A DNA stretch of 55,014 nucleotides from PALSA-1296 sp038322815. GTDB lineage: Bacteria; Bacteroidota; Ignavibacteria; Palsa-1295. Positions 41,369-49,611 of the stretch are shown in pieces; positions within the stretch are counted from its first letter, which is position 1, and each line of letters starts with the position of its first letter. The stretch is from positions 1 to 55,014 of the forward strand of contig JBBQGG010000012.1 in the NCBI GenBank assembly GCA_038322815.1, given 5' to 3'. Below the pieces are notes generated by a model. It was not told the DNA's origin. It searched no databases and saw nothing but the letters and a program-made list of their open reading frames with translations. Made by a program: the position numbers and the translations under genes.

Positions 41369-42713
41369 GTGGGCAGGCTCGAAAGAACTGCACGGAAACG
41401 GCACGATATTATCGAAATTCGATTTTCCGAAAGATGAACGCAAACTCGGCGGCGCGTACCGGGTGGATGAAAATGCAGAATTGCTTTCGCGATATTTTCT
41501 TTTCGAGCGTTTGCTGCTTCGCGCTCAAGCCGGATGGCTGATGGGTACGCCGGAATTTGAAGTAAAGGTTGAATATGGGCGGCATATATATTATCATGCC
41601 GAAGCGGCAATGGCGCTTCGCACAAGGCTTACGGAGCTTCGCGTGCCCGAAGAAACGACTGATTCATATAGCGATCCCGGCATCGAAGAATTTTTCACTG
41701 AGCTTATTAATGCTGAGTCACCGGCACATTTTCTTGGCGAAGTCTATGCCGTTATCCTTCCGCATCTGATCAATGCCTATACTGTTCACGCGCAGACAAC
41801 CGATCAGGTTGCCGATGCGCCGACCATTCGTATCATCAAACAAATTCTCGCCGATTATACAGAGATGTATCTTTGGGGCAAAGAGGCGCTCGATGCTTAT
41901 GTGCGCGGCGGATATGACGGCGCGAATATCGTCTTTTCGCAAATGCATATCGAACAGCTTTTGAATTCCATCGGAGGAATTACCGGAAAATCGGAAAAAG
42001 CAGATCGTCCGCAATCATTGCGATCCGAAGGCAAGGCAAAATTCGAGCGCTCATTCATTGCAACGCGCGATCCGCGCTTCGAAACATTCGAACATACGTA
42101 CGAATATAAAATTGCTGATAAAGGAAAGATCGAATACAAAACGGAGTTCGATGAAACGGCGCTGAATCTTATCCGCTCACAGCGCGATGAACTCGATGCT
42201 ATCGAAACATTCGCCAATGTTCTTTATGAAATTCACAATGTGCCCTTCGGATTCGATTACGATATTGCGCGCATTATTTATGATGAGACTCGGCATACCG
42301 AACTTGGTCACAAAGCCTTGATGCAATTGGGTTACGATCCCTTCGATTTGGCGAATAGATTGCTGGGAATAAAAGTCCGCACAAAAATGCCGCCGGAGTA
42401 TTCATTTGCTGAGATCAATCTTTTCGGCGAAGCGAATATCGTGCAGGAAGTCCTGCGCCATTCGCGCGAAGCATATTCAAAAGGCGATGAACTCAACGGC
42501 AAGCTCTTCGATTACGTCAATGCCGATGAGCGCACGCATTTGAGTAAAGGCATTAAATGGTTGAAGCATATTTTTAAGACCGACTCAACTCAGGAAATCG
42601 TCCAGAAAACAAAAGAGATCGCCATCAAACGCCTCTTAGAACTCGGCATTATAGACCACGAAGTAGCCCTGACGATCTCGCATAAGGAATTGGCGAAGAT
42701 TATTGGGGAGTAG
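41343..42713 (+). CDS. DUF455 ferritin-like protein
   Basis: The 456-aa product has a ferritin-like di-metal four-helix core with three E/H blocks: YYHAEAAMALR (N-terminal), IIYDETRHTELGHKALM and VNADERTHLSKGIKWL. The spacing ExxH in both later blocks fits a di-iron site. Members of DUF455 are poorly characterised. Its start lies within the 60-bp repeat that flanks the toxin-antitoxin module. It converges with the DUF262 remnant, overlapping by 14 bp. Confidence 0.78.
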   Translation: MTDEKTNGMWAGSKELHGNGTILSKFDFPKDERKLGGAYRVDENAELLSRYFLFERLLLRAQAGWLMGTPEFEVKVEYGRHIYYHAEAAMALRTRLTELRVPEETTDSYSDPGIEEFFTELINAESPAHFLGEVYAVILPHLINAYTVHAQTTDQVADAPTIRIIKQILADYTEMYLWGKEALDAYVRGGYDGANIVFSQMHIEQLLNSIGGITGKSEKADRPQSLRSEGKAKFERSFIATRDPRFETFEHTYEYKIADKGKIEYKTEFDETALNLIRSQRDELDAIETFANVLYEIHNVPFGFDYDIARIIYDETRHTELGHKALMQLGYDPFDLANRLLGIKVRTKMPPEYSFAEINLFGEANIVQEVLRHSREAYSKGDELNGKLFDYVNADERTHLSKGIKWLKHIFKTDSTQEIVQKTKEIAIKRLLELGIIDHEVALTISHKELAKIIGE

Positions 42714-43209
42714 AGGTTGATTTAGAATAAGAGATTAGCAATTCATCTTCACAATCGCATTTAGTTAGCGCATATCTTAATCGACGAAATTTTTCATTGT
42801 TTCCTATATTTGCTTCAATAAAATAAGTTTCAGATATTGGATACCGCATCCTCAAATCCATAGGATTAGCGGTAATTTGTAAAGTATGTTTTAGTTCAGA
42901 ATTTAAGAAAAGGGTTGGTTTCTCTTGGAAAAGATTTCGAATGACGTGGTAATACATTTTGCTTATTTCCTTTTCAACAATTTTTTCGTCCTTAAAAATA
43001 AAGTACTGTAATTTTTTCCCAGTGGGATCTGGAGCACTATTAATCGTATATTCTTGCTCTATTTCGTCTTCTGCGATTGGCATAACGTCAGGATATTCCC
43101 AAATCTCAAAAAACCGATTCAATAATAAACCATATCTTCTTTGTAATTCTTGGAAATCCCATTTTTCTATTTCCTTCAAGAATTGGTTTAGCCAGAGCCT
43201 GCTATACAT
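42700..43209 (-). CDS. C-terminal part of a DUF262/DUF1524 protein, separated by a frameshift
   Basis: This 169-aa frame opens with SRLWLNQFLKEIEKWDFQELQRR, which is the normal continuation of the DUF1524 end of DUF262 proteins (the helix after NKSF...). It then has a second, unidentified domain (DPTGKKLQYFIFKDEKIV, KHTLQITANPMDLRMR). The ATG at 43209 lies in the other frame of the upstream gene's AT-rich end, so this is most likely the tail of one original protein of about 690 aa, not a free gene. Confidence 0.8.
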   Translation of the reverse strand: MYSRLWLNQFLKEIEKWDFQELQRRYGLLLNRFFEIWEYPDVMPIAEDEIEQEYTINSAPDPTGKKLQYFIFKDEKIVEKEISKMYYHVIRNLFQEKPTLFLNSELKHTLQITANPMDLRMRYPISETYFIEANIGNNEKFRRLRYALTKCDCEDELLISYSKSTSTPQ

Positions 43210-44780
43210 ATATCCTTGTTCTCCGCCATCCTATTCATAGTTTTCTTGTCCATGAACGATTTATTCCCCAAGCTTCCGTTATTACCTGAGAGTGTAAGGT
43301 TTGAAATCGAGTGAAGATATTTTTCTCTTATTGTATTATAATCTTCGTCGGGAATATCGCTTTTCCAGCTGGAATCGGGGTTTTGAGGAAAAATATGTTC
43401 AACGGTAATATCAGGATTTTCGACAGATACATGTTCGCGGTTGTTGAAGTTCTCTAACAACTCTAGAAAGTATAAGCGATTTTTTGACTGGACATTATAT
43501 ACATCTTTCCCAAAAAGTGTGGTATTTATTTCATCGTTATTTGGAAAACGCTGTGTGCCTCTTTTCTTTATTAATGATCTCTCTATCGACTCGATATAAT
43601 GATCTTTATGAACATCAGAGTATAGCGTCATAAAAATTTTATTTAAGGCATTTGTCGGGAGATTTACAATAAATCTTCTCCATGCAAAAGATTGGGTTAT
43701 TGTAAGGACTTTTAAAAATATTTCTTTTGAAATAATTTTATTTTGATAATCGTCATATACTGGGATAAGGAATGGGAATGATACGTTTATTTCCAATCTG
43801 TTAATATAATTAAGTTCTTTCGCAATATCCTGATCGATTTCTGTTGAAGGATTAATAAGTTTATTATAGTGGTAGGAAAAATTCTTAATCTCCTTGAGAT
43901 CATCGTCATAGAATTTCGCGCTTCTGTCATCATACATGTTTTTGAACTCTTCATATACCTTGCTTTTATTCGGTATTTTTTTTGTTTTCAACGTTAAGTA
44001 GTCTCGGATGTATTCTGAAACTCTGCTTTCTTCACTGCTTTTGTCTTTTGCATTATTTTCTATTACTTCCCAAAATTCTTCGAAAATGCGGGCTTGTATT
44101 TTAGGTTCAAGTCCCATAAGAATATAATTCCGTATTAGATCCGCCTGAGATAGTTCAAGCCCTGTCGAATTAAGGCTTTCAAAAATTCTTTGCGGATCAT
44201 CTTTACCTCGTTCCAAAGAGATTTCTACAAAAAGCAGGCTGTTCAATCCATTCAAGATTAACTCATAATTTCCAACATTTATAGTTTGAAAAAAAAGTTT
44301 ATAATTTTCTATGACTCTAGAATATTCGGAATATGTATTTGGGTCATTATCGCTTAGAAGAAATTTAAATGCCTTAGCATTAATGTCAGATTGTTTGAGT
44401 TTGAGTTTGCTGCTATCCTCTGACACAAACTTATTAAGTATATATGTTTCATTTATTTCAGTGGCTTTTCCCAGCATTCCTTGAGAAAGAAAAAATTTGT
44501 AAAGCGCCAGGTATAGAAGAGAAATTGTTGTAAGCCTCTGTTGCCCGTCAATAACAACAAGTGGTTTTACTTCGGCTGAAGTGTACACACTATCATGAAT
44601 AAACACAATACTCCCTATAAAATGAGTTTTTCCAGGCTGTTTACCCACGTTGATAATATCTGTGAATAATAACTTGCATTCGTGCTCCGTCCAGTCATAA
44701 TTTCTTTGATAAACAGGAATGACAAATTGCGTTTTAATTTGGGACAAAAAACTGTTGAGTAGAACTTCGTTTGCCTTCAT
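43188..44780 (-). CDS. DUF262/DUF1524 (GmrSD-like) protein, N-terminal part, frameshifted
   Basis: From the ATG at 44780 the frame encodes 530 aa. The N-terminal DUF262 domain has FVIPVYQRNYDW (19-30) and VVIDGQQRLTTISLLYL (75-91, the ParB-like DGQQR nucleotide site). A long helical middle follows, then a DUF1524 HNH-like region with TVEHIFPQNPDSSW (HIF/Q) and SNLTLSGNNGSLGNKSF. This is the architecture of GmrSD type IV restriction systems that cut modified DNA. The frame ends in a short out-of-frame tail ICIAGSG, and the rest continues in the -1 frame from 43209, so the gene is broken by one indel in the ATATATGTATA stretch at about 43199-43210. Confidence 0.85.
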   Translation of the reverse strand: MKANEVLLNSFLSQIKTQFVIPVYQRNYDWTEHECKLLFTDIINVGKQPGKTHFIGSIVFIHDSVYTSAEVKPLVVIDGQQRLTTISLLYLALYKFFLSQGMLGKATEINETYILNKFVSEDSSKLKLKQSDINAKAFKFLLSDNDPNTYSEYSRVIENYKLFFQTINVGNYELILNGLNSLLFVEISLERGKDDPQRIFESLNSTGLELSQADLIRNYILMGLEPKIQARIFEEFWEVIENNAKDKSSEESRVSEYIRDYLTLKTKKIPNKSKVYEEFKNMYDDRSAKFYDDDLKEIKNFSYHYNKLINPSTEIDQDIAKELNYINRLEINVSFPFLIPVYDDYQNKIISKEIFLKVLTITQSFAWRRFIVNLPTNALNKIFMTLYSDVHKDHYIESIERSLIKKRGTQRFPNNDEINTTLFGKDVYNVQSKNRLYFLELLENFNNREHVSVENPDITVEHIFPQNPDSSWKSDIPDEDYNTIREKYLHSISNLTLSGNNGSLGNKSFMDKKTMNRMAENKDICIAGSG

Positions 44781-44892
44781 TTTTTGTTGTAATGCGTTAA
44801 TTCCATCTTTAGTAGCACACAAAAATAAGGACTTTCCACCAACCCCTTATCACTTTGGGAATTTTCAACTCATCTTGCCTGATCAGTAATAG

Positions 44893-45162
44893 TCATGTCC
44901 TATCGCGCATCCTCCCCGTTTTTGTGCCTTTCTCCTTCGTCAGTTTCATTGGGAAAGTTCTGAGCAGAGAGTAAGTATCACCCAAAACTCTGAAAATTGT
45001 TCGGGGAAATTTGGATGCATCTTCTATGCCCTCACACCAACCATCTCCCGGAGTACCGAGAGATGGAGTAAAGCTCGCCTGACCTCCGAAACCCGACACC
45101 ATTTCCCCAAATAGGCACCTATCCAAAAAAATATTTTCATTTTTTTTGGCCTTATAAATCAA
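44893..45162 (-). other. Open 89-codon frame in repeat-like DNA
   Basis: A frame runs from 45162 to 44893 (MIYKAKKNENIFLDR...), but the translation is low in identifiable features and the underlying DNA holds a long hairpin (45003-45108). I do not recognise it as a gene. It may be a decayed insertion or a repeat. The remaining bases of 44823-45674 include an orphan -7 element, a partial palindromic repeat and short repeats; no other gene is seen. Confidence 0.3.
45003..45108. repeat. Long imperfect hairpin (about 106 nt)
   Basis: GGGGAAAT (45003-45010) pairs with ATTTCCCC (45101-45108), and the apical part pairs CCATCTCCCGG (45041-45051) with CCGAGAGATGG (45056-45066) with a 4-nt loop. An outer pair ATAGGCACCTAT (45111-45122) has a related word AATAGGTGC at 45169-45177. 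It could be the folded core of a structured RNA or of a transposable element. Confidence 0.55.
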
Positions 45163-45226
45163 CGACTTAATAGGTGCTTACTAAGGTTTGCTTAAAACGC
45201 GATTAGGATTTTAAGAACATATTCCG

Positions 45227-45234
45227 TATATTTG
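45227..45234 (+). promoter_or_regulatory. Orphan -7 promoter-like element
   Basis: TATATTTG matches TAnnTTTG, pointing right, but no gene follows on this strand until beyond 45674 and no TTG is at -33. Only a 10-codon frame starts downstream. It might serve an unannotated RNA. Confidence 0.3.
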
Positions 45235-45503
45235 CATTTGAAAGTATGACATTATATATTTTTAATGTGAATTTTTGAGCGTTTTGCGTCCTGTAAGATG
45301 CTGTAGAAAAACCACAATCCAGCCTTTATTCCTTTTGATATTTTGCTCCGATGGCACTCATGGAGCGTAGTCCTCACCGGTAAATGGAAAAATATAAAGA
45401 GTTATTTTAGGAAGCGAATTGCAATCGCGGTGGAGTGTTTTTTAAACTACGATAACACCAATGAACCTCTCGTTCGGAGATTTATGACTATGATAACTAT
45501 TTG

Positions 45504-45560
45504 AGATTGCCGCGGACTTTTCTTCTCCTAACGTCGAAGAAAAACCCTCGCAATGACACT
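45504..45560. repeat. Palindromic repeat, partial copy C
   Basis: The end ACCCTCGCAATGACAC matches the right end of copies A and B (CTTCTCGCAATGACAC). The left end is degenerate (GAGATTGCCGCGG). It is followed by a TAGT/ACTA-rich short-repeat block (45571-45640). Confidence 0.55.
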
Positions 45561-45570
45561 TTTTAATTGA

Positions 45571-45640
45571 CTACCAAACTACTTAACTAAAAAAACTAGC
45601 CCCTAGTCACTAACCACTACTAAACTATGAAACAACAAAC
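45571..45640. repeat. Short ACTAACC/ACTACTAA-type array
   Basis: Words such as AAACTACTTAACTA, CCCTAGTCACTAACCACTACTAA and AACAAACAAACC run through the intergenic region before the SDR gene. They belong to the same class as the arrays at 195-223 and 48308-48348. Confidence 0.5.
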
Positions 45641-45674
45641 AAACCATAGGCCCATACCCCAATACCTCCATACG

Positions 45675-46448
45675 TCAAACCCGATGCACCACTGCTGCGC
45701 TTGCCTGTGCTATTGGGAAAATAATGATCTCGGCGATTTGCACATGTGCCGGACGCGAGGCGGACCAAACTATTGCATCAGCAATATCTTCAGCAGATAA
45801 AGCTTTAATGGTTTTATAAACTTGCGCAGCTTTTTCTTCGTCGCCGTGAAAGCGGACTTTGGAGAATTCCGTTTCTACTAAACCCGGATCGATCGTCGTA
45901 ACGCGAATGGGAGTATCAACAAGATCCATCCGCAAACCTTTGGTGATCGCATCAACGGCGAACTTGGAAGCCGCATAAACATTGCCCCTCGGATAAACTT
46001 CATGTCCGGCGATGGAACCGATGTTGATGATATGCCCCTTGCCTCGAATGATCATTCCAGGTACGATCTCCTTCGTGACATAGAGCAAGCCCTTCACATT
46101 GGTATCGATCATCTCTTCCCAATCGGATAGAAGTGCATCCTGAAATTTATCAAGCCCGCGCGAAAGCCCGGCATTATTGATGAGAATATCGATCATCCGC
46201 CATTCTTCAGGCAATGTAGTAAGTGCAAGATGAACAGCTTTTTGATCGCGAACGTCGAGTTCGAAAATATGAATATCTATTTCAGGAAACTGGGAATGAA
46301 TTTGGTTTTTCAATTCTTCAAGACGATTCATCCGACGGGCGCAAAGCAAAAGATCGCAGCCGCACTTTGCAAATGCAATCGCCGCTGCACGTCCGATGCC
46401 GCTTGATGCGCCGGTGATGAAAACGGTTTGGGATTTTAATGACATCAA
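45675..46448 (-). CDS. Short-chain dehydrogenase/reductase
   Basis: The 257-aa product is a classical SDR: nucleotide-binding VFITGASSGIGRAAA (residues 9-23), NNAGLSRG, catalytic YAASKFAVDAITKGL (Tyr and Lys) and DPGLVETEFS. It is closest to the serine dehydrogenase (YdfG-like) subclass, so NADP-linked oxidation of a beta-hydroxy compound is likely. Its start overlaps the GH44 gene stop by 4 bp. Two adjacent Met codons open the frame. Confidence 0.9.
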   Translation of the reverse strand: MMSLKSQTVFITGASSGIGRAAAIAFAKCGCDLLLCARRMNRLEELKNQIHSQFPEIDIHIFELDVRDQKAVHLALTTLPEEWRMIDILINNAGLSRGLDKFQDALLSDWEEMIDTNVKGLLYVTKEIVPGMIIRGKGHIINIGSIAGHEVYPRGNVYAASKFAVDAITKGLRMDLVDTPIRVTTIDPGLVETEFSKVRFHGDEEKAAQVYKTIKALSAEDIADAIVWSASRPAHVQIAEIIIFPIAQASAAVVHRV

Positions 46449-48307
46449 TGAATTATTACTATCTTTTTATGCTCGACGATCTGACCACTGGATAAAATTA
46501 CTTCATACATTCCGCTTGCTCCGGTAAATTCTATGGTTCCTGCGGAGTTCAAGTTATCATATTGTGTTATCACCCGGCCTTGTATATCAATAATACGAAT
46601 TGAGGCAGGATTTGAAACCTGATAATGGATGATCGAAATATTTCCTGTGAGATCATTTCTACATTCTAATGCATTCGGCTGTTGCGGAGCAGTGACTCCT
46701 GAGTTCGGCACTGCGGAGATCACAAAATGAGCAATGCTTTGCGGTGCGGATGAATAGGTCAGAGCATTGTTAACAAAAGTAAATAATACTTTCAGATGGT
46801 AAATAAAAGGACTACCGGAGCTGAGCGAATAAAGCTCAGCAATTTCATATTGCTTTTTTGAATTTATCGTAATTGCAAAATCGGTCTGCCCGCTAAACCC
46901 CTTATTGATAATAATGACATGCAATTTTGTACTGTCATGAGAATCAAGCGAAGTATAAACCGATGATGTAGCAGAATCACTTGTCGTCGATCTGCAATAG
47001 GTATCGCCGAAGGTTGATTTTGAACCGTCGTAGTTACGGTATATTTTATATGCGGATGCCACAAAGCTTTCGAGCGGTCCCCAATAATTCGACATGTAGA
47101 CTCCATATTTGCCGAAAATTCCAAAAACATCTGCCATGGCAATAGCGCCGGAGATGGATGAATCGCCGCCATAATTAATTTCCGTGAAAGCGAGTTTCGT
47201 ACCGGGATTATATTTTGCAATGGAAGCATTAAGAGAAGGTAGCAAAGCAACCGACGAATAATATTGGCCGATCCAGCTATTTTCTTTATAAGCCGGATCC
47301 CAAAGAGTACGCGGCGCCTGTTCACGAGCCTCGGCAACGCCCGGATCAGAATTTATGATCTGCGTAATACGCAAAAGTTTGCCGTTTTTATCAGTGCCTT
47401 GAGCTTCAGGATACCAATGAAGATCGAGCGCATCGAGCAAACGCTTCCCTACTTGATCGGAAGAATCTTTCATGATTGATAGATAGGCATTGATATATGT
47501 TCCGTAAGATTTATAGGAATTCCAATCAGAAGCATTTTGGAAAGTCAGATACTCATTATATCCATACATCACTCCGCCAAAAATCTCGGCTGTGGGATCC
47601 ACTGCTTTTACGGCTTTCGAAAGAGCGGAGGATTTCGAAATATATTCGGAGACCGTTGGCTTATTCGGATGAATACGCGGATGCGTGGATGGCCAAAGCC
47701 CTGGCTCATTATCTATTTCATATCCTCTGATTTTATTCTGCGGATATGTGTGCAAAAGAAAATTTACTTCTTCATCCATATAAACGAAGTTATCGTTTAC
47801 ATCAGGAGAAAGATTGAAAGGGCTTCCTTTTGAAAATTCTACTTTTTTCCAACGTTCCGATGGAGCAGTTTCGGCATTGGAAACCGTACCATTAAAATCC
47901 GAGGCTACATATCCTGCCGCCTGAAGCGTAACAAGAGAGTAGCAATTCATTGCAAGCGAAGTATCATGAAAGGCAGTGATAACAATACCTGGTTTTAGGG
48001 CTTCGGATCCGGTTATTCCGGAAATATACGTAAGAAAACTATCACTATGATTGAGATAATCTGTTCCGGCATTGGAAGCATTATTTTCCCAATTGTATCC
48101 GGTTAGTCTATTCCCACCGATTCTTCGGGCAGTAATATTTTCATCACGATCATCAGATTGTCCGTTCGAACCATAGATCAGCGGACTTATGCGATGCGTA
48201 TCGAGTTCAGGATAGATAGTAATCGTGATAGGATTTTGTGCAAAGCAGGGAAGCGCAAAAGCCATTGAAAATAAAATCAACGACAACACGGTTAAATATA
48301 TTTTCAT
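46445..48307 (-). CDS. GH44 endoglucanase with T9SS sorting domain
   Basis: GH44 enzymes cut beta-1,4-glucans and xyloglucan. The 620-aa product has a signal peptide (1-24), the fold-defining RRIGGNRLTGYNWENNASNAG (61-81), the acid/base Glu201 in GYEIDNEPGLW, a LDLHWYPEAQG strand (294-304), and the nucleophile Glu376 in FTEINYGGD. The C-terminal 80 residues form a type IX secretion domain (RIIDIQGRVI, GASGMYEVIL, KKIVIIH), so it should be anchored to or released from the cell surface. Coupling to an SDR gene by a 4-bp overlap is unusual. Confidence 0.9.
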   Translation of the reverse strand: MKIYLTVLSLILFSMAFALPCFAQNPITITIYPELDTHRISPLIYGSNGQSDDRDENITARRIGGNRLTGYNWENNASNAGTDYLNHSDSFLTYISGITGSEALKPGIVITAFHDTSLAMNCYSLVTLQAAGYVASDFNGTVSNAETAPSERWKKVEFSKGSPFNLSPDVNDNFVYMDEEVNFLLHTYPQNKIRGYEIDNEPGLWPSTHPRIHPNKPTVSEYISKSSALSKAVKAVDPTAEIFGGVMYGYNEYLTFQNASDWNSYKSYGTYINAYLSIMKDSSDQVGKRLLDALDLHWYPEAQGTDKNGKLLRITQIINSDPGVAEAREQAPRTLWDPAYKENSWIGQYYSSVALLPSLNASIAKYNPGTKLAFTEINYGGDSSISGAIAMADVFGIFGKYGVYMSNYWGPLESFVASAYKIYRNYDGSKSTFGDTYCRSTTSDSATSSVYTSLDSHDSTKLHVIIINKGFSGQTDFAITINSKKQYEIAELYSLSSGSPFIYHLKVLFTFVNNALTYSSAPQSIAHFVISAVPNSGVTAPQQPNALECRNDLTGNISIIHYQVSNPASIRIIDIQGRVITQYDNLNSAGTIEFTGASGMYEVILSSGQIVEHKKIVIIH

Positions 48308-48348
48308 AATTACCCTAACTACTAGCTACTAACTACTTACTACTCGCT
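48308..48348. repeat. CTACTAACTA-type array at the hmgA 3' end
   Basis: The plus strand repeats CTACTAACTACTTACTAC. It encodes the last codons of hmgA (ASSK, stop) on the minus strand, and lies between hmgA and the GH44 gene start. Confidence 0.65.
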
Positions 48349-49475
48349 ACCGCTTCTTTATCTTGCCAGCTCATCCAATACTCTTTCCACTCAACTGCTT
48401 CAGCGGCGGGGGCAATTTTCAGCGGACTATGTGCATCAAGCATCATAGCGCATTCATTGGTCCGAGTCAGTTTATCCTGATTACGCAACGCCTTCGGATG
48501 CGGCCCATGATGAATGCCTTGCGGATGCAGAGTCAACATCGCAGCTTCAATATTATCGCGGCTGAAGAAATCCCCGTCATGATAAAAAAGCACTTCGTCA
48601 TAATCACTGTTACGATGATAAAACGGTACTTTCAACGTATCTTTATCTTCTTCAAGCGGACGCGGCAGGAAAGAACAGATGACAAAGTTCTTTGCTAAGA
48701 ATGTCGTATGAACCGGCGGCGGAAGATGAACGCGCGGTGAGATCACCGGACGAATATCGCGCATATTAATTTTAAATACCGTTAAGTCGCCTCTCCACCC
48801 CAGTATATCAATTGGATTATACGGATAATAGATCGATGTCCATTCCCCAAGACGTTTCACGCGAATCTCATACTCTTTTGCATTCGAATCGCTTTTTTTG
48901 TATTCGATAAATTCAGGAATCGTCACAGCGCCCATATCATAAAGAGCATGCATTCCCATCAGACCTTTTTGCTCAGGAGTCGGAGGCAATATTTCCGAAT
49001 GTGCTTCAACAAGAACAAAGAAATTATCTTTTGTCTTGGGAATCATGCGATAGGTTGTTGCTCTTGGTATGACAATATAATCACCCGGCTCAAAATCAAG
49101 CACGCCGAAATCCGTTTCGAATTTTCCTTCACCGCGATGCACGAAATAAAGCAAGTCGCCATCAGCATTTCGAAGATATGTCGTATGCGGTTCAGAGCGG
49201 CGCGAGATGAGCATAATGAGGTCGTCATTATAAAGAATCGCTGTCGGCAAGCCGTCCGCATCTTTCATATCCGTCGGTTCGATCTTATCAAGATAAAAAG
49301 CATGAGGGCGTAGCGGTCCTTCGATGCGAGTCCAGCCAGTCGGAGGATGAGCGTGATAAAGATGCGATACGCGCCCGAAAAATCCTTCGCGGCCATGCTC
49401 TTCTTCGAATGTGCCCTCGGGCAGTCCTACATGCGGCTGTTTTGTTGCCTTGCCGCGGGTTAATGGGAAATTCAT
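48333..49475 (-). CDS. hmgA: Homogentisate 1,2-dioxygenase
   Basis: HmgA opens the homogentisate ring in tyrosine and phenylalanine catabolism, an iron-dependent cupin enzyme. The 380-aa product has the family blocks GLPEGTFEEEHGREGFFGRVSHLYH, LLYFVHRGEGKFETDFGVLDFEPGDYIVIPRATTYRM, FYHRNSDYDEVLFYHDGDFFSRDN (with the iron-ligand His and Glu) and LHPQGIHHGPHPKA. No hpd, maiA or fahA gene lies next to it. Its last residues come from a short tandem repeat. Confidence 0.93.
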   Translation of the reverse strand: MNFPLTRGKATKQPHVGLPEGTFEEEHGREGFFGRVSHLYHAHPPTGWTRIEGPLRPHAFYLDKIEPTDMKDADGLPTAILYNDDLIMLISRRSEPHTTYLRNADGDLLYFVHRGEGKFETDFGVLDFEPGDYIVIPRATTYRMIPKTKDNFFVLVEAHSEILPPTPEQKGLMGMHALYDMGAVTIPEFIEYKKSDSNAKEYEIRVKRLGEWTSIYYPYNPIDILGWRGDLTVFKINMRDIRPVISPRVHLPPPVHTTFLAKNFVICSFLPRPLEEDKDTLKVPFYHRNSDYDEVLFYHDGDFFSRDNIEAAMLTLHPQGIHHGPHPKALRNQDKLTRTNECAMMLDAHSPLKIAPAAEAVEWKEYWMSWQDKEAVASSK

Positions 49476-49555
49476 ATTGGTCTGCTGAAAATTTATAAAT
49501 GATTAATACGTAAAACGATTTGAGAGGAGAAATTATTTCATAATAAAAGATATGA

Positions 49556-49581
49556 CTGGCGGACTAAGAGTCCGCCCCACT
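49556..49581. repeat. Palindrome GGCGGACT/AGTCCGCC, copy 2
   Basis: It is an exact 26-bp reverse copy of 39122-39147. The stem lies at 49558-49576. A TCAAAACTC/AATTCAAAA-type tandem array (49583-49612) follows and runs up to the stop codon of the OmpA protein gene. Confidence 0.75.
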
Positions 49582-49611
49582 AACTCAAAACTCACAATTC
49601 AAAATTCAAAA

